DNA from: Hypericum androsaemum
Lineage: Eukaryota; Streptophyta; Magnoliopsida; Malpighiales; Hypericaceae
Assembly (NCBI GenBank): GCA_963995505.1
Contig: OZ023190.1
Coordinates: 19,338,092-19,402,091, forward strand
Direction of reading: 5' to 3'
DNA: 64,000 bases
The position numbers were made by a program, and so were the translations under genes. Positions 46,981-59,759 of the stretch are shown here, in pieces. The notes under the pieces are model-generated. The model was not told the origin of the DNA. It did not search any database and worked only from the letters and a program-made list of their open reading frames with translations. Position 1 is the stretch's first letter. The number at the start of each line of letters is the position of its first letter.

Positions 46981-49900
46981 ATGAGTTCACCAAGGAAGAG
47001 TGAGGAGAGAGATGAGCAAGGGAGGTCGCCGTCGTCGTCGTCGTCGTCATCGGGCATGGGAGTTATGTTTAGATATGCAGATTGGGTGGACAAGTTGCTT
47101 ATGATTCTTGGTACCTTGGGAGCAATTGGGGATGGGATGTCTACAAATTGTTTACTTGTCTTTGCAAGCAGCTTAATGAACAGCTTGGGGTTTGGTAATA
47201 CCCAACATAATCATGGCAACAACTTCATGTCTGAAGTTGAAAAGGTCAGCTTCATATATAAATAAATATATATTCTTTCTCTTTTGTAAAAATGGATAAT
47301 TAACCTCTTCTTTCTCTAACTTTCTAATGATCATCTGCGTTTTGTTAACAGTGCAGCTTATATTTTGTGTACCTGGGATTAGCAATCATGGTGGTGGCTT
47401 TTATGGGTAATGATCTCCAGGACTAATTCCCATTTCTTAGTGCTTAATTTTTTTTTTGGGGGTCTACTATTACAAACATAGAAGGTTAAAAAAAATAAAA
47501 AAAATGGAAAGAGAAAATATTGATGGGATGAGAGAAATTTAGGCATGTTTATAATGTGGATTCAGCTTAAACCAGAGGCATACAACACTTTCTTACAACG
47601 GCATTGCAAGTACCATCTTACATAACCCTAGAAACCCTAGGTCTTAGAAAAATACAATTAATTAATTAGTGAATTAATTATTGGGGACTCAAAAGTAAAT
47701 GAACTGATTAAAAGAAATATGCTAAATTAATGGTATATATAAGGACAATTTATGGTGGTGTATGTATTATACAGAGGGCTATTGTTGGAGCAAAACAAGT
47801 GAGAGGCAAGTACTGAAGATACGTTACAAATACTTGGAAGCTGTTCTTAGGCAAGAAGTTGGATTCTTCGACTCTCAGGAGGCAACCACTTCAGAGGTCA
47901 TCAACTCCATTTCCAAAGATACTTCTCTCATTCAGGAACTACTCAGTGAAAAGGTACATACATAAACCATGCCTTTGATATATATGCACAACATTTCAAT
48001 TTTGAAGGAGTGAAGGTGTTGTAGCCCAACGCACAAGGCGCTGTAAATATCTAGAATTTTTAGGGTTCAAATTTTGGCATGTGTCATGGCGTAGAATTTA
48101 CCAAACCGTTAGACAAAGTAAATATACCTGTTACAATATGTAGAACATGTTGGATATTTTCAAAGCCGCTACGACAGGGAATAAATGGGATTGACCGCAA
48201 GTTCGGAGCGTTGTTCTATGAACTTGCAGTCGCAAGTTCATTGGCGCTTGCCAGAAATTAATTTCTGAAACTATTTTTCTTGCAACTTCCGACCGCCAGT
48301 TAACTAGCGATCGCAAGTCTTCCCGGACAGATTCAAACTTCGTATCTCTTGAGTTTAAATTCAAGAGAAGTGACCTAAACTCATAAGCCACTATTTATGA
48401 ATATTCCAGGAACGTTTATGGATGATGAAGAGGCTCCAATGATGAATCCAAACCTCTATAAATAGTAATTAATATGTTCTTATTTTCTAACGAAAATCCT
48501 TCCTTCTTATATCTACTAAAAGCATCATCAGAAACCATATAGCTTGTTCTTGGTCGAGTTAAGGTCGTACAAACTTTGAACTCGTTTACAGTATTAAGAG
48601 TGTGATTTATCCTGATAGCAAGTGTTCGCAGACTCGTTGTGCTCGCGAATTCATTCGAAGGGTCAAACTTTGTCTGAAAAAATCTTCACAGATCCTTAAC
48701 GCTCGTGCTACACTACAATTCACCCTCCTATCCGAAATATTTCACAACAGAACATTCTAATTAACTGCGGAATTGATCCAAATAGTAACGATCGAATCTT
48801 TATGCAGATGCCAATATTCATAATGCGAGCATCCGAGTTCCTGTCAGGACTGGCATTCGCCACCTACTTCTCATGGCGGCTGTCCTTGATGGCCTTCCCT
48901 ACGCTACTTCTCTTGATCATCCCGGGCCTCATCTACGGCAAGTACCTTCTCCACTTGTCCAAGAGGACGCACAGCGAGTACGCCAAAGCAAACGCCATCG
49001 TCGAACAGGCCTTGGGCTCCATCAAAACCGTCTACTCCTTCACCGCGGAGACGAAGATCATCGCTAGGTACTCGGCCATATTGGAGAGGACCACCAGGCT
49101 GGGAATCAGGCAAGGGATCGCCAAGGGGCTGGCCGTGGGTTCCACGGGCTTGTCCTTTGCAATTTGGGCTTTCCTTGCTTGGTATGGAAGTCGCTTGGTG
49201 ATGTACAAAGGGGAAAGTGGAGGCAGGATCTATGCTTCAGGAATCTGCTTCATCATGAGTGGACTGTACGTGGATTCTAATTTTTCTTATAATATATGAT
49301 TGACTTTGTTCTTCGAAGCACCTTAGTTTCATGCAACGGAAAAAAAATGTATAATAGTTTTGCGGTTCCTGATTTGATATAAAGTCGGAAGAAGATATTA
49401 TGCTGATATAGATGATTACAAACAATGTTGTTGAGATTTCGACATGGACAATGATATCTTTTTGGATTCTGATTATAAATGAGCAAATCCAATGGAGATA
49501 CTAATATAGTCTTATAATGTATTTTGGTACAATAGACTTTATTTAAGGGAATGTGGTGGTGAGATTCCAACAATATTTTTTCATAAATACAAATTACTTT
49601 TGCATTTCTTAAAAAAAATGTTTTCTTACTTTGATCACGTTATTGACAAGTTAATGCAAATTAATTTTATTTCTCTCTTTGTGAGGGTTGGGATCTCTAC
49701 ATTTGATTTTGGGATTTAACATGGGATTTCTACCTTTGTTTATCTTTTCCCGGAATAATTATTAAAGTTATACTTATCAACTTTTTTTTATTAATAAAGG
49801 AACAATTTACTGAATTAATGTTCACTTCAACAGCAATCTTCAGCAACGTTAATTTAAATGCAATGCATTGCAGGTCCCTTGGAATGGCGCTTCCTGATGT

Positions 49901-52900
49901 CAAGTACTTCACAGAAGCCTCGGTAGCAGCCTCAAGAATATTCAGCAGGATCGACCGTGTCCCCGAGATCGACTCTGAAGACACCAAGGGACTAGTTCTG
50001 GACCGAATCCGCGGCCACCTCGACTTCCACAATGTCATCTTCACGTACCCTTGCCGGCCGGACTCGCCAGTCCTCACCGATTTCACCCTGAGGGTGGAAG
50101 CCGGAACAACGGTCGCTCTTGTTGGTGCGAGTGGCAGCGGGAAATCCACGGCCGTCGCATTGGTGCAAAGGTTCTATGATGCGGATGGCGGGGTGGTAAA
50201 GATTGATGGCGTTGACATTAGGACGTTGAACCTGAAATGGATCAGAGGGCAGATGGGACTTGTTAGCCAAGAGCACGCCTTGTTCGGGACCTCGATCAAG
50301 GAGAATATCATGTTCGGTAAGCTCGACGCCACAATGGACGAGGTGGTGGCCGCAGCAATGGCTGCAAATGCTCACAACTTCATAAGGCAGCTTCCTGAGG
50401 GATATGAAACCAAGGTAGGTAGTAATATGGATCCCTGTGGCGGAGAAGCGGATAAAATGTGGATCTTAGAAATTTTAATCTGAAAACTTTGGCATGACAG
50501 GTTGGTGAAAGGGGAGCTCTTTTATCAGGTGGACAGAAGCAGAGAATTGCGATAGCTAGAGCTATCATAAAGAATCCTGTCATCCTTCTTCTCGACGAAG
50601 CAACGAGTGCTCTTGATTCTGAATCCGAAAAGCTAGTCCAGAATGCTCTTGATCAAGCTTCCTTGGGCAGAACCACACTGGTACAATCCACTCCTCCATC
50701 TTCTTCCAACCATGAATTATGATCAACATGACTAAGCTGACCAACCTAGTTGTATTATTCAACAATCATCAGGTGGTAGCGCACAAGCTCTCGACAATTC
50801 GCAACGCGGACCTCATCGGGGTTGTGCGTGATGGCAGCATTGCGGAGCTTGGATCACATAACGAACTTATCAGCAAACAAAACGGTCACTATGCCAAACT
50901 TGCAAAACTGCAGAGGCAATTAAGCACTGATGACCAGGAACTGGTTCAAGAAGCTCGTATTTCTTCTGTTGCAAGAAGCAGTGCAGGCAGGATGAGCACA
51001 GGAAGATCAAGCCCTGCCGTATTTTCTTCCCCACTTGAGGTTTTGGATGATCCTAAACCGGTGTCTCATCCTTCACCTTCTCTCTTTCGGCTTCTCTCCT
51101 TGAATGCTCCCGAATGGAAGCAAGGCCTAATAGGAAGTTTATCAGCTGTGTGCTTTGGGGCTGTTCAACCCGTCTATGCCTTGACAATTGGAGGAATGAT
51201 CTCGGCTTTCTTTGCACCTACCCACGAAGAAATGCGCTCGAGAATACGCATATACTCTTTGATATTTTCCTCTCTTTCCTTGATTTCTCTCACCCTTAAT
51301 CTTGTACAGCACTACAATTTTGCTTACATGGGTGGAAAGCTCACAAAAAGAATCAGGTTGAGAATGCTAGAGAAGATCCTGACTTTCGAAGCCGCTTGGT
51401 TCGATGAGGAGCAGAACTCGAGTGGTGCCTTGTGTTCAAGGCTAAGCAACGAGGCATCAATGGTCAAGTCCCTGGTAGCAGACAGACTTTCCTTGTTACT
51501 CCAAACAAGTTCCGGTGTTACAGTTGCCATGATCCTTGGATTAGCAGTAGCCTGGAAGCTCGCAGTTGTGATGATCGCGGTCCAACCCTTGACGGTCCTA
51601 TGCTTTTACACACGAAAAGTCTTGCTGTCGACGACAATGTCAACAAATTTCGTCAAGGCGCAGAATCAAAGCACGCAGATTGCAGTTGAAGCAGTGTACA
51701 ACCACAGGATTGTGACTTCCTTTGGAAGCGTACAAAAGGTGCTGCAGCTTTTCGATGAGGCACAGGAAGAGCCGAAGAAGGAAGCCAGGAAAAAATCATG
51801 GATGGCAGGGATAGGAATGGGGTCTGCTCAGGGACTGACATTCATGTCATGGGCTTTGGACTTCTGGTTTGGCGGTACACTTGTCGAGAAGGGAGAGATA
51901 TCAGCCGGGGATGTGTTTAAGACCTTCTTCATCTTGGTCAGCACTGGGAAAGTTATAGCTGAAGCAGGAAGCATGACTTCTGATTTAGCCAAAGGCTCTA
52001 CCGCGGTAGCATCTGTGTTCCAAATTCTTGATCGCCAATCACTAATTCCAGGGTCACACCCACACCATGTAAGTTCCAAGCTAGAGACAATAACCGGGAG
52101 CATAGAGATGAAGAAGGTAGACTTTGCGTATCCGGGTAGGCCAGAGAGCAAGGTGTTGCGCCAGTTTAGCTTGGAAGTGAAGCCAGGTAGTAGCGTTGGA
52201 CTAGTAGGGAAAAGCGGGTGCGGGAAATCGACAGTGGTTGGTTTGATCCAGAGGTTCTATGATGTTGACAGAGGATCGGTTAGGATAGATGGATTAGACA
52301 TCAGGGAACTTGATGTACAATGGTACAGGAAGTACACTGCATTAGTTAGCCAAGAACCAGTGCTCTACTCCGGCAGCATCCGGGACAACATTGAGCTAGG
52401 GAAGCCTGGTGCATCCGAGAATGAGCTGTTGGAGGCAGCTAGAGCAGCAAATGCTCATGAGTTCATCTCGTAAGTCTTCTGGTCTACTATTATTTTTCTC
52501 TTCGGTGTCCCATAAAGATTTCTAATAGCTATATTAATTGCAAGCCAAGAGTTAATCAGAATAAAATGAACTCAACGGAGAAAGTAAACTGAACTGTCTT
52601 GGCTTTGATATAGATCATTGAAAGACGGCTATGAGACAGAATGCGGGGAAAGGGGAGTACAACTATCAGGAGGACAGAAGCAACGGATAGCAATAGCAAG
52701 AGCTATAATCCGCAACCCAACAATACTGCTGCTAGACGAGGCCACCAGCGCGCTTGATGTGCAATCTGAGCAACTGGTACAAGAAGCACTAGACAGGATC
52801 ATGTTTGGAAGGAGCACGATCGTGGTAGCCCATCGGCTTAACACAATCAAGAAGCTGGACTCGATCGCGTTTGTGGAGGACGGGAAGGTGGTAGAAAGAG

Positions 52901-52965
52901 GGACTTATGCTCAGCTAAAGAAAAAGCGCGGCGCCTTTTTCAATCTCGCCAGCCATCAGAACTAG
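46981..52965 (+). CDS. ABCB8: ABC transporter B family (MDR/PGP) full transporter, ABCB8-like (8 exons, 1241 aa)
   Basis: A plasma-membrane-type ATP-driven pump; some plant ABCBs move auxin, but the substrate cannot be read here. Exons: 46981-47244, 47352-47406, 47775-47953, 48808-49265, 49874-50414, 50501-50680, 50773-52469, 52614-52965. All introns are GT-AG and the 3726 bases close in frame. Layout is TMD1-NBD1-linker-TMD2-NBD2. NBD1: Walker [10 protein letters not shown] (403-411), signature LSGGQ (507-511), Walker [14 protein letters not shown], switch His in VVAHKLST. The Ser/Arg-rich linker is about 600-650. NBD2: Walker [10 protein letters not shown] (1038-1046), [28 protein letters not shown]. 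All catalytic motifs are intact. The start is ATG 46981; an earlier in-frame TTG at 46942 is not used. The ABCB8 symbol rests on remembered similarity, for example the short form of the N-terminus. Confidence 0.93.
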
Positions 52966-52994
52966 TTAACTTGATGCACTAAATGCATCGGTAG

Positions 52995-55900
52995 TTAGTT
53001 CATATCATGTATTGCTGGCCATGGAACCGACACCGAAATCGAATGGGACCACTTTGTGGAGCCATAATCATCATTAATCCATAAGAAATTAAACTGGTTC
53101 TGCAGTCCTGCCTTCTTCTCTAGCCTAGGAGAAAATGAGACACTTTCAGCATAATATAAGCAAACACAGGAGCCAAACGATTGTTCATGTCTTACCTGAC
53201 GCTTCCTGTTGAGTTTTAGATCAACAACGATGATTGAAATGTTATCGGAACTGTTTCTGCTGTATGCTATTTCTGTGAGATAGTCTGCTACAGCTTGCGC
53301 TGGAGAAACCTCAGTCGGCTTGATCGATCTGCGCCACCTTCTTAGCAACCGGCGAGCCACCACCCCGACCTCTTCATTCGTCATCACATCCCATAGACCG
53401 TCACTTGCTATGATCAGACACTCGTCCTCGTCTGTTCTTGTTGTCCATGTTATTTCAGGCACAGGTATTATCCATGGCCGTAAGTACCGATCACCTAAAA
53501 CACAAGAACAGAGCCTACAAAACTGTTTAAACTTTCAAATCAATTGAAGAAATTAGAATCCTGTGGACGATTACAACAGGACTTCAATTAAGCTATGAAG
53601 TTGGTATTCAACGGAATAACTGACAATCCCTCGTGGTTGTAGTATAAACGTTTGGCAATTACACAGGGGAGAGTATATGAGGATGGATATAGAACACAAC
53701 CTATGGCTCTGGACATGGAAAGGACTCCCAATACCCTAGCACCATGCCAGTTTATCACTCTCCCTCCCGTTCCTTCAATTCTCGTCAGTTCGTCTTGCCT
53801 ATCCGGCTGCAGAAGAAATATACAACTGTTAAAATCATTATATCAAACTCAAAATATTTTACTGTGGAGCTAAACGAAACGGAGCCGTGCAAGGATAACA
53901 AACGAGTTAATAACTTGAACCATGTTGCATCTTTATTGGTCAACTTCGCCAAAATAACCCGCTGAGTAATAGTCGTAGCTCATTGATCTTGGTATATATT
54001 TAGCTCAGTAAACAGAGAGAACCAAGGGAGACAAAGAAACGACCTTCTGGTCAATAGTTAAGGCGATCGTTTGAGTCCTCCGGCAAAGCACGGCCCTGGA
54101 GTCGCCGCAATTAGATGCAATGATCTGGCAGCCGGACAGAACCACCACAACTGCTGTCGATCCGACCATTTCAGGGGAAACTGCGTCCGTCGAGACATCA
54201 TGGTCAGCTCTCCCGAAGCTACTGGTCAACGCAGCCTCCCATCTTCTTCGCCATTCATCGTCACTCTTTACAGTTTCCCGGTCCCATTCCTGTGCTACGA
54301 ATTCGTGCATCCTCTCTTTGCAGAATTTAGCAACCTGTGCATCCAATAATAACTACGCTTATCAAAAGAAATCCAATCCAATAAAGATTACTTGTTTATA
54401 AACGTAGTATTAGAGCGCAAACCCTTACGGATACACATTATTTCACCAATGTTTCTTCTACATAAATTATATATTTGATTAGTGACAATAATCAAATAGC
54501 GTAGTAGTGGTCTATTAGTTGACGGATTTTATTGCAGCGAAAACGAGCAGGGAGACAGCGTAAAACACAACGTTGACTTATTTTTTTTATGAGTAAATTT
54601 TGTATTAAATAATAAACATATACATGAAATCGAACCTGGCTCAAACCGATCCTCCCATTAATTAGCAAACATACTTGCTAATCAAACAAAAACCCCAAAA
54701 TACATACTCCATAAACATCCTAATCAATCTGCCAAGGATTGCAAATACAATCTAATCTCCTGTCCTCCTAACTCCTTAGTCAAATTTGTCCACCTTAACC
54801 ACTCTTTGAATCTAAAGAAAATGGAATGAATGAGAAGTTTGTTCCCTAAAAATTACATGGTTCCTATGAAGCCAAGTGCCCCACATAATAGAAGCAAAGA
54901 GCGCAAATCAAACCTTCGCCTGCATTCCCTTTCTTCTCAATCCCATCCAACTCGAAAGGGCACAACTTAAAGAAGGTCCTATGCACCAGCTAATCCCCAC
55001 CAAGTCTACAAAATAGCACCAAATAGACCAAGAGAATTGGCAGTGTAGCAGCAAATGGTTAAAGATTCATCTTGGTCATCGCATAATGGACAAAGGCAGT
55101 CCCATGGATTCAATCTTCGACACCCGATAAGCCTATCTCTCGTAGGCAAACGATCCAGTAAAGCTTACCAAAGAAAACACTCAACTTTGAATGAAAAAAT
55201 ACCCTGCAATACTTTTGTTGCTTCCAAATTTGCAGCAGAGATTACATGTCTGTTTCTAAGAACATTGCTGCATGGCTTGACTTGTTGCTCTACAGGTGGC
55301 TAGATCATTGCCACAAAAAATATCTCATAATCTTAAGCCAATTACTCGTCATTGATTACGTGAAGACGCCTCTTTCATCGAAAATTTTACAATTGCCCCA
55401 ACGAATGACTTAGTATATTAAACCGATAAATTTTATCAAGTGATAATTTATTTATGGTGAATTTAAGCTGTTCACATTATTTTCTTTAATAATTTATCAA
55501 AAGATTAATAATCAAAATATTGTTACTTAGTATATGGTAGAATAAAAAAAGCAATCATCATCTTTAATCTGTCCAACTAAATAAACTCAGCAATCTCAAT
55601 GCAAAGTTGAAAGTGATGAAATAAGTTTGATAAGATGAGATGGTTTACAAAACCAACCAAGTGTTTTTTTTGGGGAATTTTTGGGTCTGACTATTTTGGT
55701 GTCGTTTTTTGTATCCGTTATAGATAGCGTTTATCTCTGCGTTGTTTTGATAGACTTTATCTGTAACCTTAATGTACTTTGGTGAATTTTTGGTGAATAC
55801 AACTTTTACTTATCAAAAAAAACCCAACCAGGTGTCCCAAGAGAATATCGTGCAAGTAATAAGTGATTGCACCACCACCACCATCTACCTACCTAATATG

Positions 55901-57586
55901 CGTCTCTCTCTCTCCTCCATAATAACTCCCGTCCGAAACGGAACTCTTCTTTTGGGGAATAACTTGTTAATGACTTCAGTTTCTCAAGTCAAGACCCACA
56001 TGGAAAAGAAAATGTTAGTGTCGAGGATGATGCTCTGAGTTGACGATTTACAAGACACGTGGAACCTTCTTGTATGAGAAGGGCAAAATGGGAACATAAA
56101 TAAAGTTGAGCAGAGACGCGTGGCTTGTTTTATATTCCATGACAAGGAAATCCATACGGTTACGATATCGGGTGGTTGGTGGAAGCCTAATGAATCCAAT
56201 ACCAAAGCTTATTCATTTTCTCTCTTTTCCTAAATTCTCCAATAATATGAGGATTTTACGCAATTTTCTTTAGACATTCCTTTGTTAATTATATCGATTC
56301 CTGTCATTATATTATAATCCAAAACCGCCTTTTATATAATATCCATTACATCAATTCTTCTTTCTCAAAAGAAAAGAAGCCATTTATATACCGGACGGTC
56401 CGATCTGATCCAGCTCCCGCCCTAAGAAACTCACGAGCAAAGCGGCTGCTCTTAAGCAGATTTCTATGCGAAAATTTGACCATCAAAGCATCTGCTAAGC
56501 CACCGGAGGACATAAATATTACATCGCTCATTGCCGAACTCGATGAAAGAGCAAATCAACAGGCCCTTGACGAAGCACAGATGAAAGAAGCTTGCTTTTG
56601 GCGGAAAAAATGGGTATCAAAGATATCCAGGTTGCAGCATCGGACGACGATCAAACAAAGGTTTTTGATCCACCATAAGGCTTTTGGCATTCTGGTCTGC
56701 TGCGATGCATTTTTTTTTAGGTGTGAAGGTTTAGTCATTGGTGGTGAATGGTTTGCTGTGCTGAATTCGACCCAGGTGGTTTGGTCCTGAAGGCTTTTTG
56801 GCGTAATTATTTTGGGTGTGGAAGTAGGTACTATTTATCTTAGTTTAATATCTAGTTTTTATGGCGTAGTTAACCTCAGTTTTTTTAAGAGTAAGAAAAT
56901 TTTACGTATATAATATATATATATATATATACCCGGACGGAAGTAGACATCCTGCAATTATGTATATTGTATGTTCTCGATGGGTGTGTCAGAAGCTACT
57001 GGTAAATGCCCTACGTACATTTTATGGTATCCATCAGAACCTTCTATACACTAGATTATTCCATGATTTAATTATTTGTGATATTTCGTTTGACAATATT
57101 ACTTAAATATAAATCCGGTAAGAGGATATATAGTTCAAAAAATAATAAAAGATAAATTAGGGTGCGGTTGATTACTTGGGAGCCACCGTGGCCGTCGTAG
57201 ACACTGAAGAAATGGAGCGGCGAGACCTCCCGGGAAGTCCTGGAACCGACGGCGGTGCACCCGCCCACGTGATGGCACGTGCGCAACATAAACCCCGGCA
57301 CAACCGCAATGGCGTCCTCCATCTCCTTCCGCCTCCCTATCACCGACGTGGACCCCCACCTCGCTGCCGTTCCTCCGACGCACCTCCGCCTCGGCGCGGG
57401 GGCTCCGGCCTCCTCCACCTCGGCAGCCGGAATCTCTCCGGAACTCCCGCTCGCGGAGAAGTACCCCGAGGAGCTGGTCCAGCAGAGGGAGGAAGAAGAG
57501 GAGTCGTCCAGGCCGGAGCTGGTGGAGGTAGCGTCCGAGTCGACTCGGCCGAGTTGGTTCGGGAGGTGAGCATCTGCTGGTTCCAT
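52995..57586 (-). CDS. PP2C: Clade-A type protein phosphatase 2C, probable ABA co-receptor
   Basis: A Mg/Mn-dependent Ser/Thr phosphatase; clade-A members block SnRK2 kinases until inhibited by ABA-bound receptors. Exons on the minus strand: 57586-57176, 54334-54044, 53806-53701, 53494 onward. Read straight to the stop at 52995 it is 435 aa. Removing a possible GT-AG intron (53195-53100) gives 403 aa in the same frame, so the C-terminus is uncertain. The N-terminus is Ser-rich. Catalytic motifs: [18 protein letters not shown] (metal Asp and Gly), [59 protein letters not shown] keeps the Trp (about W254) that contacts ABA receptors in ABI1/HAB1. Intron 1 is 2.8 kb and holds LINE remnants. An ABRE lies just upstream. 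The gene converges with the ABCB gene. Confidence 0.9.
54580..55330 (-). mobile_element. LINE 3'-part fragment inside PP2C intron 1
   Basis: On the minus strand one frame encodes [10 protein letters not shown], then [16 protein letters not shown] and [15 protein letters not shown]. This is a decayed zf-RVT tail of a plant LINE (usual form LPTRDRL, CPLC, E, HLLLHC, W). Confidence 0.65.
55660..55830 (+). mobile_element. LINE 3'-terminus-like fragment in PP2C intron 1
   Basis: TTGGTGAATACAACTTTTAC followed by TTATCAAAAAAAA resembles the 3' end plus A-tail of a plant LINE. It lies on the opposite strand to the fragment at 54580-55330. Confidence 0.4.
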
Positions 57587-57627
57587 GTGGTGGAAGAAGA
57601 GAGAAAAGGGAAGATCGAGGGAGGGAG

Positions 57628-57635
57628 TTATATAA
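57628..57635 (-). promoter_or_regulatory. Possible TATA box of the PP2C gene
   Basis: TTATATAA lies 42 bp upstream of the PP2C ATG, within an AT block (57628-57650). This leaves only a short leader, so the true start site is uncertain. Confidence 0.4.
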
Positions 57636-57690
57636 TTTATAAATATTTTAAAAGGGCAGGAAAGGAAAAGGGGGATTAATTATTGAGGGG

Positions 57691-57698
57691 ACACGTGT
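57691..57698. promoter_or_regulatory. ABRE / G-box upstream of the PP2C gene
   Basis: The palindrome ACACGTGT contains the CACGTG G-box and the ACGTGT ABRE core, about 105 bp upstream of the PP2C ATG. A second ACGT core (CCACGT) is at 57751-57756. Clade-A PP2C genes are known ABA-induced targets of ABF/AREB bZIP factors, which bind such sites. Confidence 0.65.
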
Positions 57699-57974
57699 GC
57701 GAATGGAAGTCGTCGGCCAGAGGTCTTCGTTTTCTAGGCGGTTTGGAGCGCCACGTTTCCTGTGCTTTTCCCTTCCCCCGGGATTCCATACTGAAAGCTC
57801 CGTCAGGTGTTTACAGTATTATATTTGATTATTTCCCTGCAGGAAATTAGGAGCTGATGTGGCACGAGGTGATTGATTGGTCTGATGCAGTTCTAATTCT
57901 TCTCTCGTTGGCTATATTCTTTAATAGTTTCATATGACCATTTTTTATTATATGTTAACATTTTTTGAATATGT

Positions 57975-58950
57975 AAATTGATTTGGTACACCATATTTAC
58001 GTAAGAATTAAATTTGGACAAAATAGTGATAGATTTTTGATGTTTGAAAAAATTAATGAATTAGAACATATATGTATTGGTTAGTTCTTCATCTTTGAAA
58101 AATCTACTAATTAATCCCTTATATTCATTTTCTAGCTAACTTTTCAGCATTATTTAAAAAAAATTCCTAATATACCCCTGAGTCCAACATTCTTATCTCT
58201 GTGCAAACCTCCCCACTCTTTTCGTCAAAAGGAAACCTCTGTTCATCCCCTTAATCCAACAGCCACCTCCCATCCAATTATCCAAACCATATCTACCCCA
58301 AATTCTCAAATTCATTTCATTGGTCTCTCTATATCAGATGTCCCCGAGGGGACATTGGTCTCTCTATATCTTCCACATAAAAACCATCTCCTCTTATACT
58401 TCACTTCCTCTTTCCAAAAAAATTAACGAACAATTATTCCTTAATGGCCATCAAGTCCTTCACCATCCTCCCACCTCCGATGAAACGCCACCGCCGGCGA
58501 GTTCCTCGCATCACCGCCTCCACCGCCCCAAAGTTCCAACGTCTCAACCTCCGTTGTGCATGGTCGGGCAACCTGACCTAGTCGACAGAGGAAAATTAGT
58601 GCTTTGTCGGGAAGTCCAACCTGTCGGAGGGGATGGTCAAAGGGTAGTCTGACCTACTCGAGAGGATGGACGGAGGGGAAAATCGTTGTTGGATGGAGGG
58701 GATGGACGAGAGGTCTCCTTGAAGAAAAAAGGTTTGGAGAGACAAGGGTGGACTTAGGGATATAACAGGGATTTGGAAAAAAATGGTTGAAAAGTTAGCT
58801 AGAACATGGATCTAGGGACTAATTAGTTGATTTTTCAAAGATGAGAGACTAACCAATACATGTTTGTCATGATTCATTAATTTCTTTAGAAATCAAGGAC
58901 CTATCAATATTTTACCGATTAAATTTTGGTATCCAAATTTATTCACTTTC
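57975..58950. mobile_element. Inverted-repeat element (MULE-like), non-coding
   Basis: Long terminal inverted repeats of about 180 bp: the left arm (about 58010-58190) contains GTATTGGTTAGT, CATCTTTGAAAAATC and CTAGCTAACTTTTCA. The right arm (about 58740-58925) contains their complements in reverse order. The exact ends and target duplication are not clear. The interior (58200-58740) carries no recognisable transposase. Confidence 0.7.
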
Positions 58951-59759
58951 TATATTTTTTTTATCGTCGAGTCAGTTTTCACTTAATTTATTTTAACATC
59001 ACTAATCGAGATGAGAAAATGAAGAATAAGAAAAGTAGAGAAAACAGAAGGGCAGATGAGTTTAATTGTTTTGCAACTGTTTCAAATGTAGTTTCGTTTT
59101 AAATGAGATTCTCTTCTTGATCCTTGGCATATTTTAGTTAAATAATTTTAAAATCCTTACCACCAACGAGAAGAGTATTTTAAAAATCCGTGAAAAGGTA
59201 TTTAATATAATGATAGAAGGCATTGTTAATTAGTTTATGTGAAAAAATCTCAAGCAGGATTGGAAAGTATAGGCAGTGACTCGTCAGGTGGGCCCTAAGA
59301 CAAAGTAGATAGGCTTCATAATGTTTGGTACGTGCCGAAATATGGGAAGATGCGGGCTATATCTGTAGTTATTGCTTTTTTTTTCTTGAGGTGGACCCCT
59401 TAATTATTGCTTGTTTGGTTGAACATTGACTATTGAGTAATTTTTTATATAAAAAAGAAATAAAATATGTGAATCCAATCCAGTCCAAATGCCTAACAGT
59501 ACAATACATTTTAAATATCTAAGAAATTTAGATTTTAAATCCTAAAATTTACCTTTTAAAAAAAATCTAGTCCAACCAAATGAATGTGGAGCCTAAATCT
59601 TTCTTTCAATTTCATACTCGAACGCTCATCCTTTCCCTCTCTGTTTCACATCCTCGGAGCCCAGCCAATCCCGGCCCGGTCCCTTTTTTATAGAGCGAGG
59701 CCCTTATTATAGAGGAGGAGGAAGATATTATTTCAATTACTTAAGAAAAATCCACTCAT

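Noticed and set aside
56476..56790. 104-codon plus-strand ORF in PP2C intron 1
   Set aside because: No recognised domain; it sits in the intron among transposon debris and may be a retroelement scrap.
57176..57679. 167-codon plus-strand ORF
   Set aside because: Antisense to PP2C exon 1, which has clear domain motifs; the high GC content of the exon opens the other frames.
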